Source of the DNA: Opisthocomus hoazin
Lineage: Eukaryota; Chordata; Aves; Opisthocomiformes; Opisthocomidae
Direction: 5' to 3'
Length of the DNA: 64,000 nt
Assembly (NCBI RefSeq): GCF_030867145.1
Contig: NC_134443.1
Coordinates: 1,116,001-1,180,000, forward strand
In this document: positions 1 through 25,659 of the stretch, piece by piece
Numbering within the stretch: position 1 is the first letter of the stretch
Layout of the letters: each line of letters begins with the position of its first letter
Program-made: the position numbers and the translations under genes
Notes under the pieces: model-generated
What the model was told of the DNA's origin: nothing
Database searches by the model: none
Seen by the model: the letters and a program-made list of their open reading frames with translations, nothing else

Positions 1-1099
1 GGTGCTCCGGGCACTGCCCGATGCGCGCGCAGCTCTGCTCCTTCTTCCGCCCAAAGTCTTCTTCGCCCAGCGCTGAGGTCTCAGCACGCCCCAACCTTCC
101 CACGCTTGCGCGTCTCCGTGGTCAGGATCCGGCCCCGGGCTTCCATCCCTCCTCCGGTGCGATGGCAGCCGGGTCTCTCAGCTGGGGGGGGGGGGGGAAG
201 CGGGGACTGCCCCGTCCCCACAGCATTGCCATAAACCCGAGCTGTACCCAGAAACAGGCACGTTTTAAACTATGGCTTTAACCTGTTCACTGTAAAAAGT
301 GCCTTGGACTTTAATCTGAAGAGGTCAGTATCTATAAATATTTACCCGTGCGGGTGTGTAAGTACGCAGCGAGCCATGTGTAGTTACACACACAAATATA
401 TGATATCTACGGACATCCGGAAAGGCTTCGGAGCCCTCTGTTCTGCTGCTCCCGGGCGCTCTCTGCCTCGTGCCGCCGGGGTCCGGCTGCGGGGCCGCGT
501 CGGAGGCGTTGCTGCCGCGGCTGCACCTCGCCGTGGGGAAGCCTCGCGCCGTGGGGGGGTCCCCAGCGGTGCTGAGCTCTCCCGTCTGTCCCCGGGAAGT
601 GGTTTTGTGTCTTTCGGGGTCCGTCTGTGCCCTCTGGGGAGACCCTGGCGAAGGGGGAGCATCTCCCTTGGGCGGGGGGATGCTGAGGCTGGGGCGGCGT
701 CTCCGGACCCCCCGTGCCGGGAGCTGTGGGGCGATTTGGAAAACCATGGGCACCGATGGCTGCCTCTCGGGGACCCCCTGGCTTTGCGGGAGCAGCGAGG
801 AGTTTTCCAGCCACCGGCTCCCCAGAGGGTTTTTTGAAGGGGGTCGGGGCTCCCGTGCGCTCAGGCTGTGGCTCAAGGAGGGAGCGGAGGAGCTCGACGG
901 CGTGGCTGATGCTCTTCCCTCCGACTCTGCGCCGAGCGTCCTCGAGAAGTTCCCTCCCGCTCAGCCCCGCTCTGCCCGAACGTGGGAGCTGGGCTGCTCC
1001 CTCCAGCCCCGCGAACGGCTCGGTTTGTCTAAAAAAGAAACACGGGTGAAAGCTGGCTGGGGTGCAAAGGGCACGAAAGCGGCTTTTGGAGGGCACGCG

Positions 1100-1319
1100 T
1101 TCCGTCTGAACATGAGGAAGAACTTCTTCCCTCTGAGGGTGCCGGAGCCCTGGCCCAGGCTGCCCAGAGGGGCTGTGGAGTCTCCTTCTCTGGAGATATT
1201 CAAGACCCGCCTGGACAAGGTCCTGTGCAGCCTGCTCTGGGTGACCCTGCTTCAGCAGGGGGGTTGGACTGGGTGACCCACAGAGGTCCCTTCCAACCCC
1301 TACTATTCTGTGATTCTGT
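1100..1319 (+). mobile_element. CR1 LINE, 3' end fragment
   Basis: The sequence gives the end of the CR1 reverse-transcriptase frame (a [10 protein letters not shown] stretch) and then the CR1 3' UTR. It ends in two copies of the 8-bp ATTCTGTG-type tail that is diagnostic of CR1. It is 5'-truncated, as most CR1 copies are. Confidence 0.9.
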
Positions 1320-4300
1320 GTTGGTAGGGAGGAGGGGGAGCTGGAGCCTTTCCCACCGAGCACCGCGAAACCCAGGCGGCGAGTCAAAAGCCTTGCTCCG
1401 AGCCCGGCAACGCCGCGCCGCCAGCTTCGGCTCGTCCTCATCTGTCGGCCGGGCGGGTGCCCATGGGCTCAACCCCCCCCCCCCCGCTAACCCGGCCATG
1501 GGGGTTGCAGGGCCAGGCGAGGAGGAGGGGGGTGATGCGCAGGGGTTGAATCGTGATGAATTGATAAATTGGGCTCTTTTTTTTTTTTGAGCTAATACCG
1601 GTAAATCCTAAAAATGCCTGCAACAGTCTGGGGGACTCTGATAGGTGAGTAAAACCCTTGAGCTTCGTTTGCAGCGTGAGTGGCTTAGCCCAGCAGAGCC
1701 CTAACGAACGCAGGCAGCTGTGTTTCTGATACTGCCCACGGAGACAAGGCAAAACTCGATTAATCTTTGCGTGCGACATGAAATCTGTTTTTATTAATGG
1801 CTCGGGATTAAGGCTTCTCCAAGGAGAAAGAAAATCATGTCCGTAACGCGGCTCTCCGCCTCCCCGCGGCTGTTTGCCCTTCGCTTTCCCAGCCCAAGGA
1901 CGGGGAGAGGGAGGATGCTGCTGTCGGGGTGAGGGTCTGGGCATCTTCACCCACCGCAGCGCGACGTGGCCGCGGCAGCACCGGGGTCTGCGGTGACAGG
2001 AGGGGAAAAGAGGGGGGGGGGAAAGAAAAAAAGCGACTGTTTTGCTCAGCAGTTTGTTGATAGAGCTTTTTATAAACGGCGGGGAGCTGCTGGCCTTCCG
2101 CGAGGGAGAGGAGAACCACGAGCCGACGGCTCTGCGAGGCACGGGTCTGAGTCCGCTGCGAGCGAGCGGGACGTGGGAGGCAGCTCCCGGGGACGAGGGA
2201 GGGCAACGGGGACCGGCGGCCTCGGAACAGGCTCTGTGCTTGCACACAGGCAGGAAAATGGCTCCGGCGCTGCGCTACGGCTTCTGCACGCCGGCGTTTC
2301 CTCAGCTCGAACGCCGTGAGCCTGTCTCGCTGCGGAGCAGCTCTTGCTCCCGAGGGGCTGGGGCAGGCGGGGAGCGAGAGGGAGCTGTGGCTTCCGGATC
2401 TGGTCCACGGCTCCTGAGCCCAGGCAGAAAAACCTCCCGTAAACACCCTCGCCTCAGAAATAAGATGAGCTGGGGCCTGTCCTGCAGCGATTTCCATCTC
2501 GGATGGGCTCCAAGGTAAAATCGGGGCTGCTCAGCTGCTTATTCACTGCCCCAGCCGTGGGATTGCACCGACGGGGTCGTTCGTTAGTGCTAATTATCCG
2601 TGCGGCGGCGTGAGGTCTGCAGGCCAGATCGCGCCTTCGGAGAGGTCTGGGCAGCATCAGCCAAGCAGCTCAGCACCGTGAAAACCTCAGCTGAGCCCTG
2701 ACGAGCCCGGCGAGGGACGCTCCGGCTCCCGCTCCGCGGCCGCACCGCTGGGGTTCGTTAGGCGCCGGAGCCTGTGGAGGATGCAGCTCCATGGGAAGAT
2801 GCCGGGCTCGGGCTAAAGGTGACCGTGTCCCTTCGTGTGGGTGTGGAGAAGCCGTCTCTGCTTCCCAGAGCCCACCGGCCCGCTGCTCGCACGGTAAGAA
2901 GGGTTCCTCCGCAGGGATCGGCTGGAAAACGCGGTGGTGAACGCTGCTCTGCTACCGAAATGGGTATTTCTGGGCTTCCTGCTGGGGAGCAGCCGCCGTG
3001 CTGGAGCAAGAGCCATCGCCGCCAGCCGGCCGGTGGCCGGGGCTTTGCCGCCGAGCCTGCGGCCACGTTACCACCTCAGCCGCGACGACGTTTCGGCAGG
3101 GCCAGGAGCGGGGTCCGACTCCAGGGTCTGCTGGGGAGAAGGCACTGGGTGACGAGACCCCCCCCCCACAGCCACCCCGCGCCAGGGGAAGCTCTGGACC
3201 AAAGAATGGAAACCGCCAGGCGGCATCTCTGGAAGCGCGGCGCGGCGTGGGCGCCGACGGGCTCGGCAAAGCCACCGCCGAAGCCAGCGCAGCCCTTGCC
3301 ACCGCAGAGCCTGGTTTCCAACCCGTGCGAGGGCTCAGGCGTCCTTGCAAAAGTCAGGAGGCAAAAAGTGACGTCCGTGAAAACGAAGCTGAGCTCTTTT
3401 CTGTTTGAAAAATAACGGGATTTGGGTGCGAACTGGTGAGCGGTCCCCAACTGGGGCCGGGCAGAGGGACAGAAATCCCCATGACGTCTCAGTTACCCCA
3501 CCCCAGCCCCTCGCCGTGGCTCGCTGTGCGACGGGCACCGACGCAGCCGGCTCTCCTCCCTCCTGCTCCCGCTGCCTCGGAGAACGTCGGCGGAGCTGGA
3601 GGTGGCCCCGGTTCCCAGGTACGGAAGAGGCAGCGTCAGCGCCGCACCATTCCCGCGGCTCCTCTCCTCCCTCCGCCACGCCAAGCTGCGCTGGCACGGG
3701 GCCGGGGAGGATGCTGCTGGCTCCAAACCTGGCACTGAACGTTGGTTGAGAGCAACAGGTTTTGTACTAATTAAAGAGGAATCAATTAGGCTGCAAGATA
3801 CTCAGCCACCTGGTGCTTCTGACTATTTTTTCCTCCTCCTTCTCTCTTTCCTTAATGTGCTGCTGCTGCCTCCAGGGAAGTCATGAAAGAAGCAAGACAC
3901 GTTCCAGTTTCTTGCTTTCTTCTAGATTAAAAAATGCTGTTTGGGAGGAAATCTGTGCCGGCCGGCCAATTAAAGTGCTGTACATGTCCCTGAGATCTGC
4001 AGCCGGCATCTCCTGTGCCATCCGTCACTCCCCCCAGCCACCCTCCTGCCTCTCCAGCAGTGCGTGTCGCTGGCTCCGGCAGCTGGTTTGTGCTGCGTGG
4101 CAGGAAAAAAAAAAATAATAACCCGCAGCGAATAAAGAAAAAAGCGGCGAAGGAGGTGTAATAGGATCCCGTGGGAGGCACAAAGGAGTCCTACGCACGA
4201 GGAAGCCCTTCAGAGCCCCGGCTGCGCCAGGCTTTCCGCCGTGAGATGGTTCATTGGAGCCTCGCTGTGCTCAGCAGCACGGAAACCAAGCGGAGAGGAG

Positions 4301-7033
4301 AGCAGCGGCTGCCCGCCCCGGGGTTTGCCGGGCGCTGACCTTGAAGAAGACGGCGGGGTCGGCGGGGAGCCCCGCGGCGAGCGGTGCGGGTGAACGTCGG
4401 ACGCTGGCGTGGTGACGAGCGGCGGCGGAGGGCTCTGCCCGGGGTGCCCGTCACCCCCAGGCCGGTGCTTTTCCCACCCACGGCTCTGCCCTGGGGACGG
4501 ACTGTGAAATCCTTTCGATTTGTCTGAGTGCACGGCAAAGCCCTCTTGCAGATAAATCCTATTTAATATTAAATATGAAAGGGGATAGCAAAGGGCAGCA
4601 AGGGGAACCTGGACTTGGCTGGCGTTGTAAAGGTCAGAGAAGAGAGCGTTAACACCGTGCCAACTGACAGGCGTTCGGAAGCTCCCGGAATCCTGGCATT
4701 AGGGAGGATTCATTAATTTAACTGATTCACTCTCTGGGAACTGCTGCATCAGGCGCACTAATTCAGAGCGGTGACAGCAACCCCCTTCTCCTCGCTGGTC
4801 TTCCTCCAGGAACAGGCTCTGAGAGGTGCCGGGCGGCTCGAGCTCTGCCTGGAGTCCCCGTCTGACACCCTGCAGCGATGCTTTGGCCGTCACCCACGAG
4901 ACGGCAGCTCGGTGAGGGAGAGGCTGATGGGGCTGGAGCCACGCCAAGGAGAACCATGGGCACCCGAAGCGTGCTGGGAGCGGCCGGTCTGCCCACAGCC
5001 CCTCTCCGAGCCGGACGAGACCTCGGCCACGGTAGCACCGGGCTGGAGGAAACCACCACAGGGCAGGTCTCGCCAGGCAGACACCGTGCCAGCTGCGAAG
5101 ACGCGAGCGATGAGCCCGTTAGCATCCACGAGCTGAAGGCGAAGGCTTGTGCTCACGTGGCATCCCTGCCGGGCGGCTGGCTGCGCCGCAGTCTGCCTTC
5201 TCCTGCCTGTTTTCCAGGGTACCTTTTGTAACAGCCGGAATAAAACCGCGCTGCTTCCCACCGCCGCAGCTGCCGTGGGAGTCACCGCGCCGGCTCCGTC
5301 GCCTGCCCAGCTGTGCCAGCCCCACCTGCCCTTCCCTGCCGGGCTCCGCGGCGGCTCAGAGCCGAGCACGACGGCGTGGGAGCACCTCGTCGCACCCCGG
5401 GAGCACGCTGACGCCCAAAGGGGACGAGCACGGCGTGGACAGAGGTGCTGGGGGATGTGGCAGGGTCCCCCCTTCCTCTGCTCCGCGCCGGCGGCTCTGG
5501 AGATGAGTAATGGCTGCTGACGTCTCGGGAGCGCAGGCATGGCAGCTGCCAGGGCCGTACCAAAGCTTGGGTTCACTCCGCTGAGCAGCGAGGCAAAAGC
5601 TTCTGCAAGGCCCTGGGTAGCTCTGCTGCTTCCCCAGTGGGGAACCAGCCCCTCGGGAGCAGGAGGGGGCAAAGTGGGGGAAAAAAATAAATCACTTTAT
5701 GGGAACCAGCACCTCCCTGCCGTGCCCAGACCAAAGCCCCAGGTCAGGACGGGGCAGGGTGTCCTGTGCATTACCTGCACCGTGCTTACAGCTACGACAA
5801 AAATCAGTTGGAAGAAAATAAAGTATTTTTCCCCCTCCACAGGGAACTGAAGGCGCTGGAGCGATGGAGGCTTTCCACGCCGGTTCCCAGCCGTGCCTCT
5901 GCGGCCAGACGCGAGAGCGAGCAACGCTTGGGAGGACGCGGGAACTGACCCGGCCCAGTTCCTCGCTCCACATACGAGGAGCCTGGAGCTCTCGATGGGC
6001 GCTTCCGCAAGAAGGCCAAAACCTGATGGAACCTCTTGCCTCGGCAGAGCTTGCCCCTGGGGCGGAGGGGAGCAGGCACCGGCCAGGCTGATGACGCACC
6101 ACCACTCCCAGGGCTGCCTTCCCTTAAAAAACGCCGTCAGCTGATTTAGGGGAGTAACACAATGTCCCCCCTGCAATCAAGCCATCGGCTTTTATCTCTC
6201 TTGTAGGAACAGGCTGCCTTCAAGAGCGAGGAAGGGATATTTTAGAGCGTCTAATAAAGCAGCTGAAAATGAAACTCAGCAGAACAATAGCCCGAGCTGA
6301 GAACTGGCGTTTGAACAGAAAGTCGGGCGGGGGAGCTGTGCGACAATTTATTTCCTCTCATTTCATTTCATAAGAGCGAAGCAAAACAAAGGGGACACCT
6401 GAGACAACTCCAGCGGGCGCCGGAGATCGAGCAGATGCTGCCATCGCGTGGGGAAGCCCCTGCTGAGCCCCGGGGGGGCTTGGGGGTCCCCAGGGAAGCA
6501 GGGGCGCAGGATGAGCCTCGCCATCCCGGGGTGCTGGTGCCGGGTGAGCAAAGGAGCCCGCTCCATCCTCTGTGGGGATAACGAAGGTACCCGCACGCAG
6601 GTTGGTTGTCAGCCGGCAGGTTGGACCGGGCTTCACGTGGCCGCGATGTTGGGGGCCGCTGGAATTTCTGCCGGCGCGGAGCAGACGCCGCGGCTGCGTA
6701 ACGCCGGGCCTTCGGCAGCCGGCGGTTCTCCCAGTCTCCCAGCCCGTTCCTATGGAAACGGGTTGGGAGCCTGCCCGATTTTCCATAAAGAAGGAGAACG
6801 GAGAATGAACTCGTATCGATTAAGTGGCTATTTGTCGCATTTATAGCACTGCAATTCAGGAGGATGTATGGCCCCGCACCGCCAGCGACAGACTGTTCCC
6901 CGGGCAGGGGATATCACGTCGAGGCAGCGGAGAGCAGCGTCGTAACCTTCCCGCTCCGCCGTAACTGCAGCCAAGATGAATCACCCTCACCGAGGCTGGG
7001 TTCAAGCTTCAGAGTGAGCACAAGCAATTAAAA

Positions 7034-7051
7034 GGGGGGGGGGGGGGGGGG
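7034..7051 (+). repeat. Homopolymer G run (18 G)
   Basis: An uninterrupted run of 18 G. It is a low-complexity tract likely to vary in length and prone to sequencing error. Confidence 0.9.
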
Positions 7052-8099
7052 AAGAACAGATTGAGGAGTTGATCGCCGTGTGCTCCGCGTGCCGTGGAGT
7101 CATTCGTGCTTGGCGGAGCGGGCGGGGGATGCTGCGGACGCGGCCGGGCGGTGCCTGACCGCTGGTGTTTGCAGCTCTGCGGTGAGCCTCATGCCATGCC
7201 GGGGGGGTTTTGCGCACCCAGATCCTCCTAGGAACGAAGACGTGACACTGTCAGTTGGCAGAGGGGTCCTTTTTTAGAACATGAGTCTCCCCATTACAGC
7301 AAACACCCCCACGCACACCGAAAGCAAACTGGGAAACACAAGCCCCCAAACCTCTGAAGCCAGAAACCATCGGCAGAAAACCCCAAAGCGTGAAAAAACC
7401 CTCAACCTCAGCCTCAAAAAACCGTCACTGAACGTGAGCGGCAGCCGAGCCTGGCAGCGCTGGGGCCTGACTCACCGGTCCTGCGTGCCCGCGGTGACGC
7501 GGGGCCCATCGAAATGTTGCTGCCGCGGTGGGTGCAGAGTCCGCACGCGAAGGCACAGGCAGCCATGGCCTCGTCGGGACGGGCAGAGCTGCTGGCGGGC
7601 ACCAGGGCCCTCCAAGGAGCTCGTCCTCATGCGTTTTGCTCCTTCACGGGCAGGTGTAGGCTGGCAGCCCCCTAAAACACACCCAGAGCCCGTGCCCATC
7701 CGTCCGGCTCCCCTCCGCATCCCCACCCTGGCAGAGGAGCGGCTGGGGGTCTCCCCGTCCGACAGTCTCAGATGTGGCTACCGCTCGCCAGCTGTACCGC
7801 AGCAAAGCGGCGCTGCCCCGAGCCGCCGGCAGCCCCCGAGCCGTAGGAACCGCCGGCGCTGCCGGCACTGCTCCTGCCTGGCACCCATCGCCGCCGCCTC
7901 GGCGCTCGCGCCCCTCTGCCAGATGGTGAACGACACACGGGTGTTTACGGGCACGCGGCAAAGCAGCCGACGGGAACAATCTGTTCTCTGCCGGTGGTTT
8001 TCCAACATGCATGGCTGGGCGGGGGCTTGCCCAAGAACAGAAGGATCCGGCGGGAGTGGAGGCTACGGATCCATGCAGGAACATCACCATCTCCCTCGG

Positions 8100-8816
8100 A
8101 GAGCACAGAAACCCAGAAGGGTGGGGGTTGAGAGGGCCCTCCGGGGATCCCCCAGCCCAACCCCCTGCCCAAGCAGGGTCACCCAGAGCAGGGGGCACAG
8201 CACCGCGGCCAGGGGGGCTGGAATATCTCCAGAGAAGGAGACTCCACAGCCTCCCTGGGCAGCCTGGGCCAGGGCTCCGTCACCCTCAGAGGGAAGAAGT
8301 TCTTCCTCGGCTTCAGCTGGAGCTTCCTCTGCTCCAGTTTGTGCCCGTTGCCCCTTGTCCTGTCGCTGGGCACCACTGCAAAGAGCCTGGCCCCGTCCTC
8401 CTGACCCCCACCCTGCAGATATTTAGAGGCATTTCTAAGGTCCCCTCGCAGCCTTCTCTTCTCCAGGCTGAACAAGCCCAGCTCCCTCAGCCTCTCCTCG
8501 CAGGAGAGATGCTCCAGTCCCCTCCTCATCCTCGTAGCCCTGCGCTGGGCTCTCTCCAGTAGCTCCTCGTCTTTCTTGAACTGGGGAGCCCAGCACTGGA
8601 CCCAGCACTGCAGATGGGGCCTCCCCAGGGCAGAGCAGAGGGGCAGGAGAACCTCCCTGACCTGCTGCCCACACTCCTCTTGATGCACCCCAGAATCCCA
8701 TTGGCCTTCTGGGCAGCCAGGGCACGCTGCTGGCTCATGGTCACCCTGTCGTCCCCCAGCACTCCCAGTCCCTCTCCGCAGAGCTGCTCTCCAGCAGGTC
8801 CGCCCCAGGGGCTGGG
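8100..8816 (-). mobile_element. CR1 LINE fragment just upstream of the ADAR CpG island
   Basis: Read on the minus strand this gives the carboxy-terminal CR1 reverse-transcriptase region ([13 protein letters not shown], then [20 protein letters not shown]) followed by the 3' UTR. It is truncated at its 5' end, near 8816, where the CpG-rich promoter region starts. The 3' tail near 8100 is decayed. Confidence 0.92.
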
Positions 8817-9005
8817 GGATCCCCACGAGGGATGGGGGGGCCCACAGGAGAGCCCCACCACAGCTGGAGGGGCCGTAGGGAATGGGGGTCCACGGAGAAC
8901 ACGGGGAGAACGCGGGGGCGCGGGGGGAGCCCCGGGGGGCAAGGGGAGGCCCCACAGGCGACCGGGCCCACAAAGGAGGGGGCGGCCTCCTCACGGACAC
9001 GCAGG

Positions 9006-9107
9006 GCGCATGCGCGGGCGGGCGGGCTGGCGGGAGGGGGTCGGGGAGGGCGCATGCGCAGGCCGGGGGCGGGAAACGGGGCGGCGCATGCGCAGTGGCG
9101 CATGCGG
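9006..9107. promoter_or_regulatory. Cluster of four NRF1-type palindromes
   Basis: GCGCATGCGC-type sites occur at 9006-9015, 9050-9060, 9084-9094 and 9098-9107 (the last imperfect). This fits the NRF1 consensus YGCGCAYGCGCR. Four sites in about 100 bp is far denser than chance, even in CpG-rich DNA. Confidence 0.7.
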
Positions 9108-10128
9108 CCGCCACCGCCTTGAGCCACCGCGGCCGCTGCGGCGGGCGGTGCCCCCGGGGTGGGGCGGGCGCGGCTGCCGCCTCCCAGCCGGGACGGGGCC
9201 GGTTTGTGCGGCCGGTGCCACGGCGGAGCGAGCCGGGGGAGGGTGAACCGGACGTCGCTGGGCCCGCGGTGGCGGCGGCACAGCCACGCGTTGCCCGGGC
9301 GAAACATGGCCGCCGCGCTTTGCCCTGAAGGAAGATGGCCGCGGCGCGGCTCCCTGCAGTCTGCGCAGGCGCGGGAAGGCGGGCGCTTGCGTCATCACCG
9401 TGCGCCCGCCGTGGCGGCAGCGGTGGCATCGGCGGGGGTAAGGGGGCGCGGGGGGGCCGGGCCGGGCCGGCTCCAGGCCCCGCCGCGCCACTGAGACCCG
9501 GGCTCCGGCGCTCACGGGCCTGCAGGGCGGAGCGGAGCCGCCTCCGCGGTCCGCGGGCGTCCTCCGGTTCCCACCGGGCCTGGCGACACGGGCGGGATGG
9601 GGGCGCGCCGGGCGCAGGCCGCGGTTCGGCCTCTCGTCGCGTTCCGGCAACCCCGGGGCCCGGCGCGGGTGCGGCCTCCGCTGCGGCCCTCGGGTCCCGC
9701 CATGGGAGCGGGCTCAGTGCTCGCGGCCCCGGGCCCAGCCCGCCCCGTGCCCGGTGAAGCCCCTCGGGTCCGGCGCGGCGGGGTGACCCCGGTGCGGGGC
9801 TGCCCGCGCCCTGCCTTGCTCGTCGGGATCTTCTCGTGAGGTGCGGCTGGAGGGAACGGCCGTTCCCGCCACCGCTCTCCAAACCGGGAGCCCGGCCCAG
9901 CGACGGCCGGCGGCTCCCGGGGCTGTAAATCACCGCAGGTGCCGGGGGAAGGAGCTTCCCGCCGGGGTTTGCTCTCCCGGTCCGGGCCCAGCTGTGGCTG
10001 CCGCGGGGATGGAAGCTCGGGGCTTCGGGTGCTCGCAGAGCTGAGCGTGCTCCGGGAGGGCCGAGCCGGTGGGCAAGGGCCGCGTCCTCTCCCTCCGCCT
10101 CCCGGGCGGGGCGGGGAGGCCGCTGCGG

Positions 10129-10144
10129 GAACCGAAACCGAAAC
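10129..10144 (+). promoter_or_regulatory. Interferon-stimulated response element (ISRE) of ADAR
   Basis: The core GAAACCGAAAC at 10134-10144 matches the ISRE core GAAANNGAAAC bound by IRF/ISGF3. It is preceded by a third, weaker GAACC repeat. It lies about 140 bp upstream of a strong donor (GAG|GTAAGA, exon end 10286) that can join ADAR exon 2. In mammals the p150 form of ADAR1 is made from an interferon-inducible promoter with an ISRE, so this is the natural candidate for the avian counterpart. Confidence 0.75.
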
Positions 10145-10286
10145 GGAGCTCGCAGCCATCTTGCCGGGGTGACCGGTTGCCTGCAGCCTGCCCGGTGCTG
10201 CCTCCCCTCCCCGGGAGTCGGGCTTCTTTTTTTTCTCCTTTATTTTCTCACAAAATAAGGGAATTTGGCGTATAGACGAGACGGAG
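10145..10286 (+). other. ADAR: Putative non-coding first exon of interferon-inducible ADAR transcript
   Basis: The segment lies between the ISRE and a consensus donor after 10286 and contains no ATG. Joined to the exon 2 acceptor at 11456, the first ATG of the transcript would be 11554, which opens the full-length Z-alpha form. The transcription start is not visible, so the 5' limit is approximate. Confidence 0.5.
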
Positions 10287-11553
10287 GTAAGAGCATTTTG
10301 TAAACACACCTCCCCCTTCCTGCCTGGCAGGATTTCTGCCCTGCCTTTGGCTCAGGGGTCGCTTTTAAAACGAGTTTGCTGAGTTGGGGGGCAGGGGGAC
10401 CCCCCCCTCGCTGCACGGAGCCTCCCTAGCGCCGCACGTGGAGCCCGCGCTTTCAGGGTTGGTAAAATAAGTGGTGGCTGGGTGCAGTCAGAGGCTATTA
10501 ACTTGTTCGATGAAAGGGAAATGGCAGTTGGCCTTGATGCATGTGTGGTGATGACAGGGAGCTTTACGGAGATAAGGCTTGCATCGGAAAAACGAGCTTT
10601 ATGCAGGTAGGTGCCTTAACGAGGTCACCGGGGGGAAGGTAGGACAGGCACTTAGCAGCAGGTATCAGTTGCATGTTCTTACCCACTCTGTTTCACAACC
10701 AGCTGTTGTCAGAGCTAGAATGCGTCCGGTGCTGGGTTACCTATTCCTAAAAAGCACGTTACTAGCTTAGGCTGTGTCCTGTACCCGAGGAGGGTGGCAC
10801 AGCCATCTGTGATAGGAGTGAAATTTGGGCTGCAGTCCCCCAAAACTTCTCACGCCCTTGCCAGCTGCGCACCTATCCAATTTCCCCGTGGGTTATCGCT
10901 TTACTTCCGCTGTGACATGATGCTTTACCGGTCACGCACAGTCCGGGAAGCAAAGGGCATTTGGGGTTTCAGACTTTTCTTGGTCTTGAGTCTGAAAACT
11001 GTCGCAAGCCTGTCGCAGCTCTGTCCTCTGACCGTGCGAGCTGCTTCGCCTCCTTGTGCCCCCACAAAGCGGGTCTGAGATTCTTCTCTCCCTCGGGGCA
11101 GAGGAGCGAAACTCGCTTGTGTTTCGGGAGTGCGGGCTGAGCCTTCGGCAGATGACATCGCGGAAAGACAAACCGCCCCTGTGCAGCTAGCTTGAAATTC
11201 AGCCCCAGGGGAACAGAAGGCTGTTTCTCGGGGTTAACTGTGCGTGTGATTCCCGGCTGCCGGGTTCTGCGCTGGGCAGAGAGAGTTTGCTGTTTGTGTT
11301 CGCAAGAATAATTTCGTCGCGATGGAGAACGGGAAAGCGTGAGGAGGTGAAGGTGCTTGAAATGCCTCAGTAGCAGGGAAGCTGTCCAGACTGCACTTCT
11401 GGAATCCTGTAGTTGTGTAAATAGGTTCTGAATTGTGGGTTTTTTCCTCCTAGCAGGTGCCGGTGCAGCACGACAGAGCGCAGAGTGGGTGGCGGCTCCC
11501 CTTCTTCTGGCGCGCGAGCGGCCCGGTTCACGCCTGTGTCCCTGCGGTGCGCT

Positions 11554-25142
<13,589 letters not shown>

Positions 25143-25648
25143 CGTGACGCCCTGCGCCGGGGTTTCTGCGTCCGCCTTTCCCCACCCTCTTGGTGCAGCG
25201 GCAGCGTGCAGCGGCCCCCCCAAGCCTGGCTGCCTGCTCGCCGCTCTCGTTGCTCCGAGCCGCTGCCCTTCCTCTTTTTAAAACGTGCATGGAGATTACG
25301 GTCTTTTTTTATTTTAAGCCAGGGCAGGCTCAGTCCCCGTTTGCTTTTAGGTTTTCATCTCCTCTTTTTTTTTATAAAGGTCGGCACAAGAAAGCAGAGG
25401 GCTTCTCGGGCTGCGAGCTCTGCAAACCTTTAGACTCCGCACTACAGCTCCCTCGGGCAGGCTTTGAGGCAAATTTTCTCTTTGGAGAAGGACAAAAAAA
25501 GAACAACAACAAAAAAAAAAAGCTGCCAGGCTGTTTTGGGGTGTCTCTGCTGGCAGGTGGCTGGCGGCCCTGCAGAGCCGGGCTGCGGGACCCATCTCTG
25601 CAGGACGCCAGCAGGACCAGCGTAACATTCCGCGTTAATAATAATAAT

Positions 25649-25654
25649 AATAAA
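25649..25654 (+). other. ADAR: Poly(A) signal of ADAR
   Basis: AATAAA at the end of an AAT-repeat run, about 510 bp after the ADAR stop codon. It is the first canonical signal in the 3' UTR. Confidence 0.6.
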
Positions 25655-25659
25655 AAAGA

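Larger units (their letters stand above)
1..8104. other. Intergenic region left of ADAR, no gene recognised
   Basis: No exon with homology, phase-consistent splice sites or codon structure was found here on either strand. Open frames exist but are GC-driven and unrelated to any family I recognise. The stretch holds a CR1 fragment (1100-1319), a pure G run (7034-7051) and two AT-richer islands (about 3745-3990 and 4535-4765). By human synteny the next gene to the left would be KCNN3 on the same strand, so part of this could be its 3' flank, but nothing in the sequence proves it. Confidence 0.6.
8880..10290 (+). promoter_or_regulatory. CpG-island promoter region of ADAR
   Basis: A dense run of CpG dinucleotides with no repeat, lying 1.2-2.7 kb upstream of ADAR exon 2. 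It contains four near-palindromic NRF1-type sites (9006-9107), two ATGGCC elements resembling YY1 sites (9306 and 9335), a good splice donor after 9437 and another after 10286. These suit a TATA-less housekeeping promoter plus a second start region. ADAR is the only gene found immediately downstream on this strand. A divergent unannotated transcript cannot be excluded. Confidence 0.7.

Noticed and set aside
6190-6260. Possible last exon: pyrimidine tract with TAG, short open frame, then AATAAA at 6253
   Set aside because: The frame has 12 codons with no recognisable protein, the stop is 7 bp from the poly(A) hexamer, and no partner exon was found. Probably chance.
8179-9933. 584-residue minus-strand open frame
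   Set aside because: It joins a CR1 reverse-transcriptase remnant to antisense CpG-island sequence by chance. Not a gene.
11485-11553. ADAR start at 11485
   Set aside because: The codon there is GTG. The first ATG in exon 2 is 11554.
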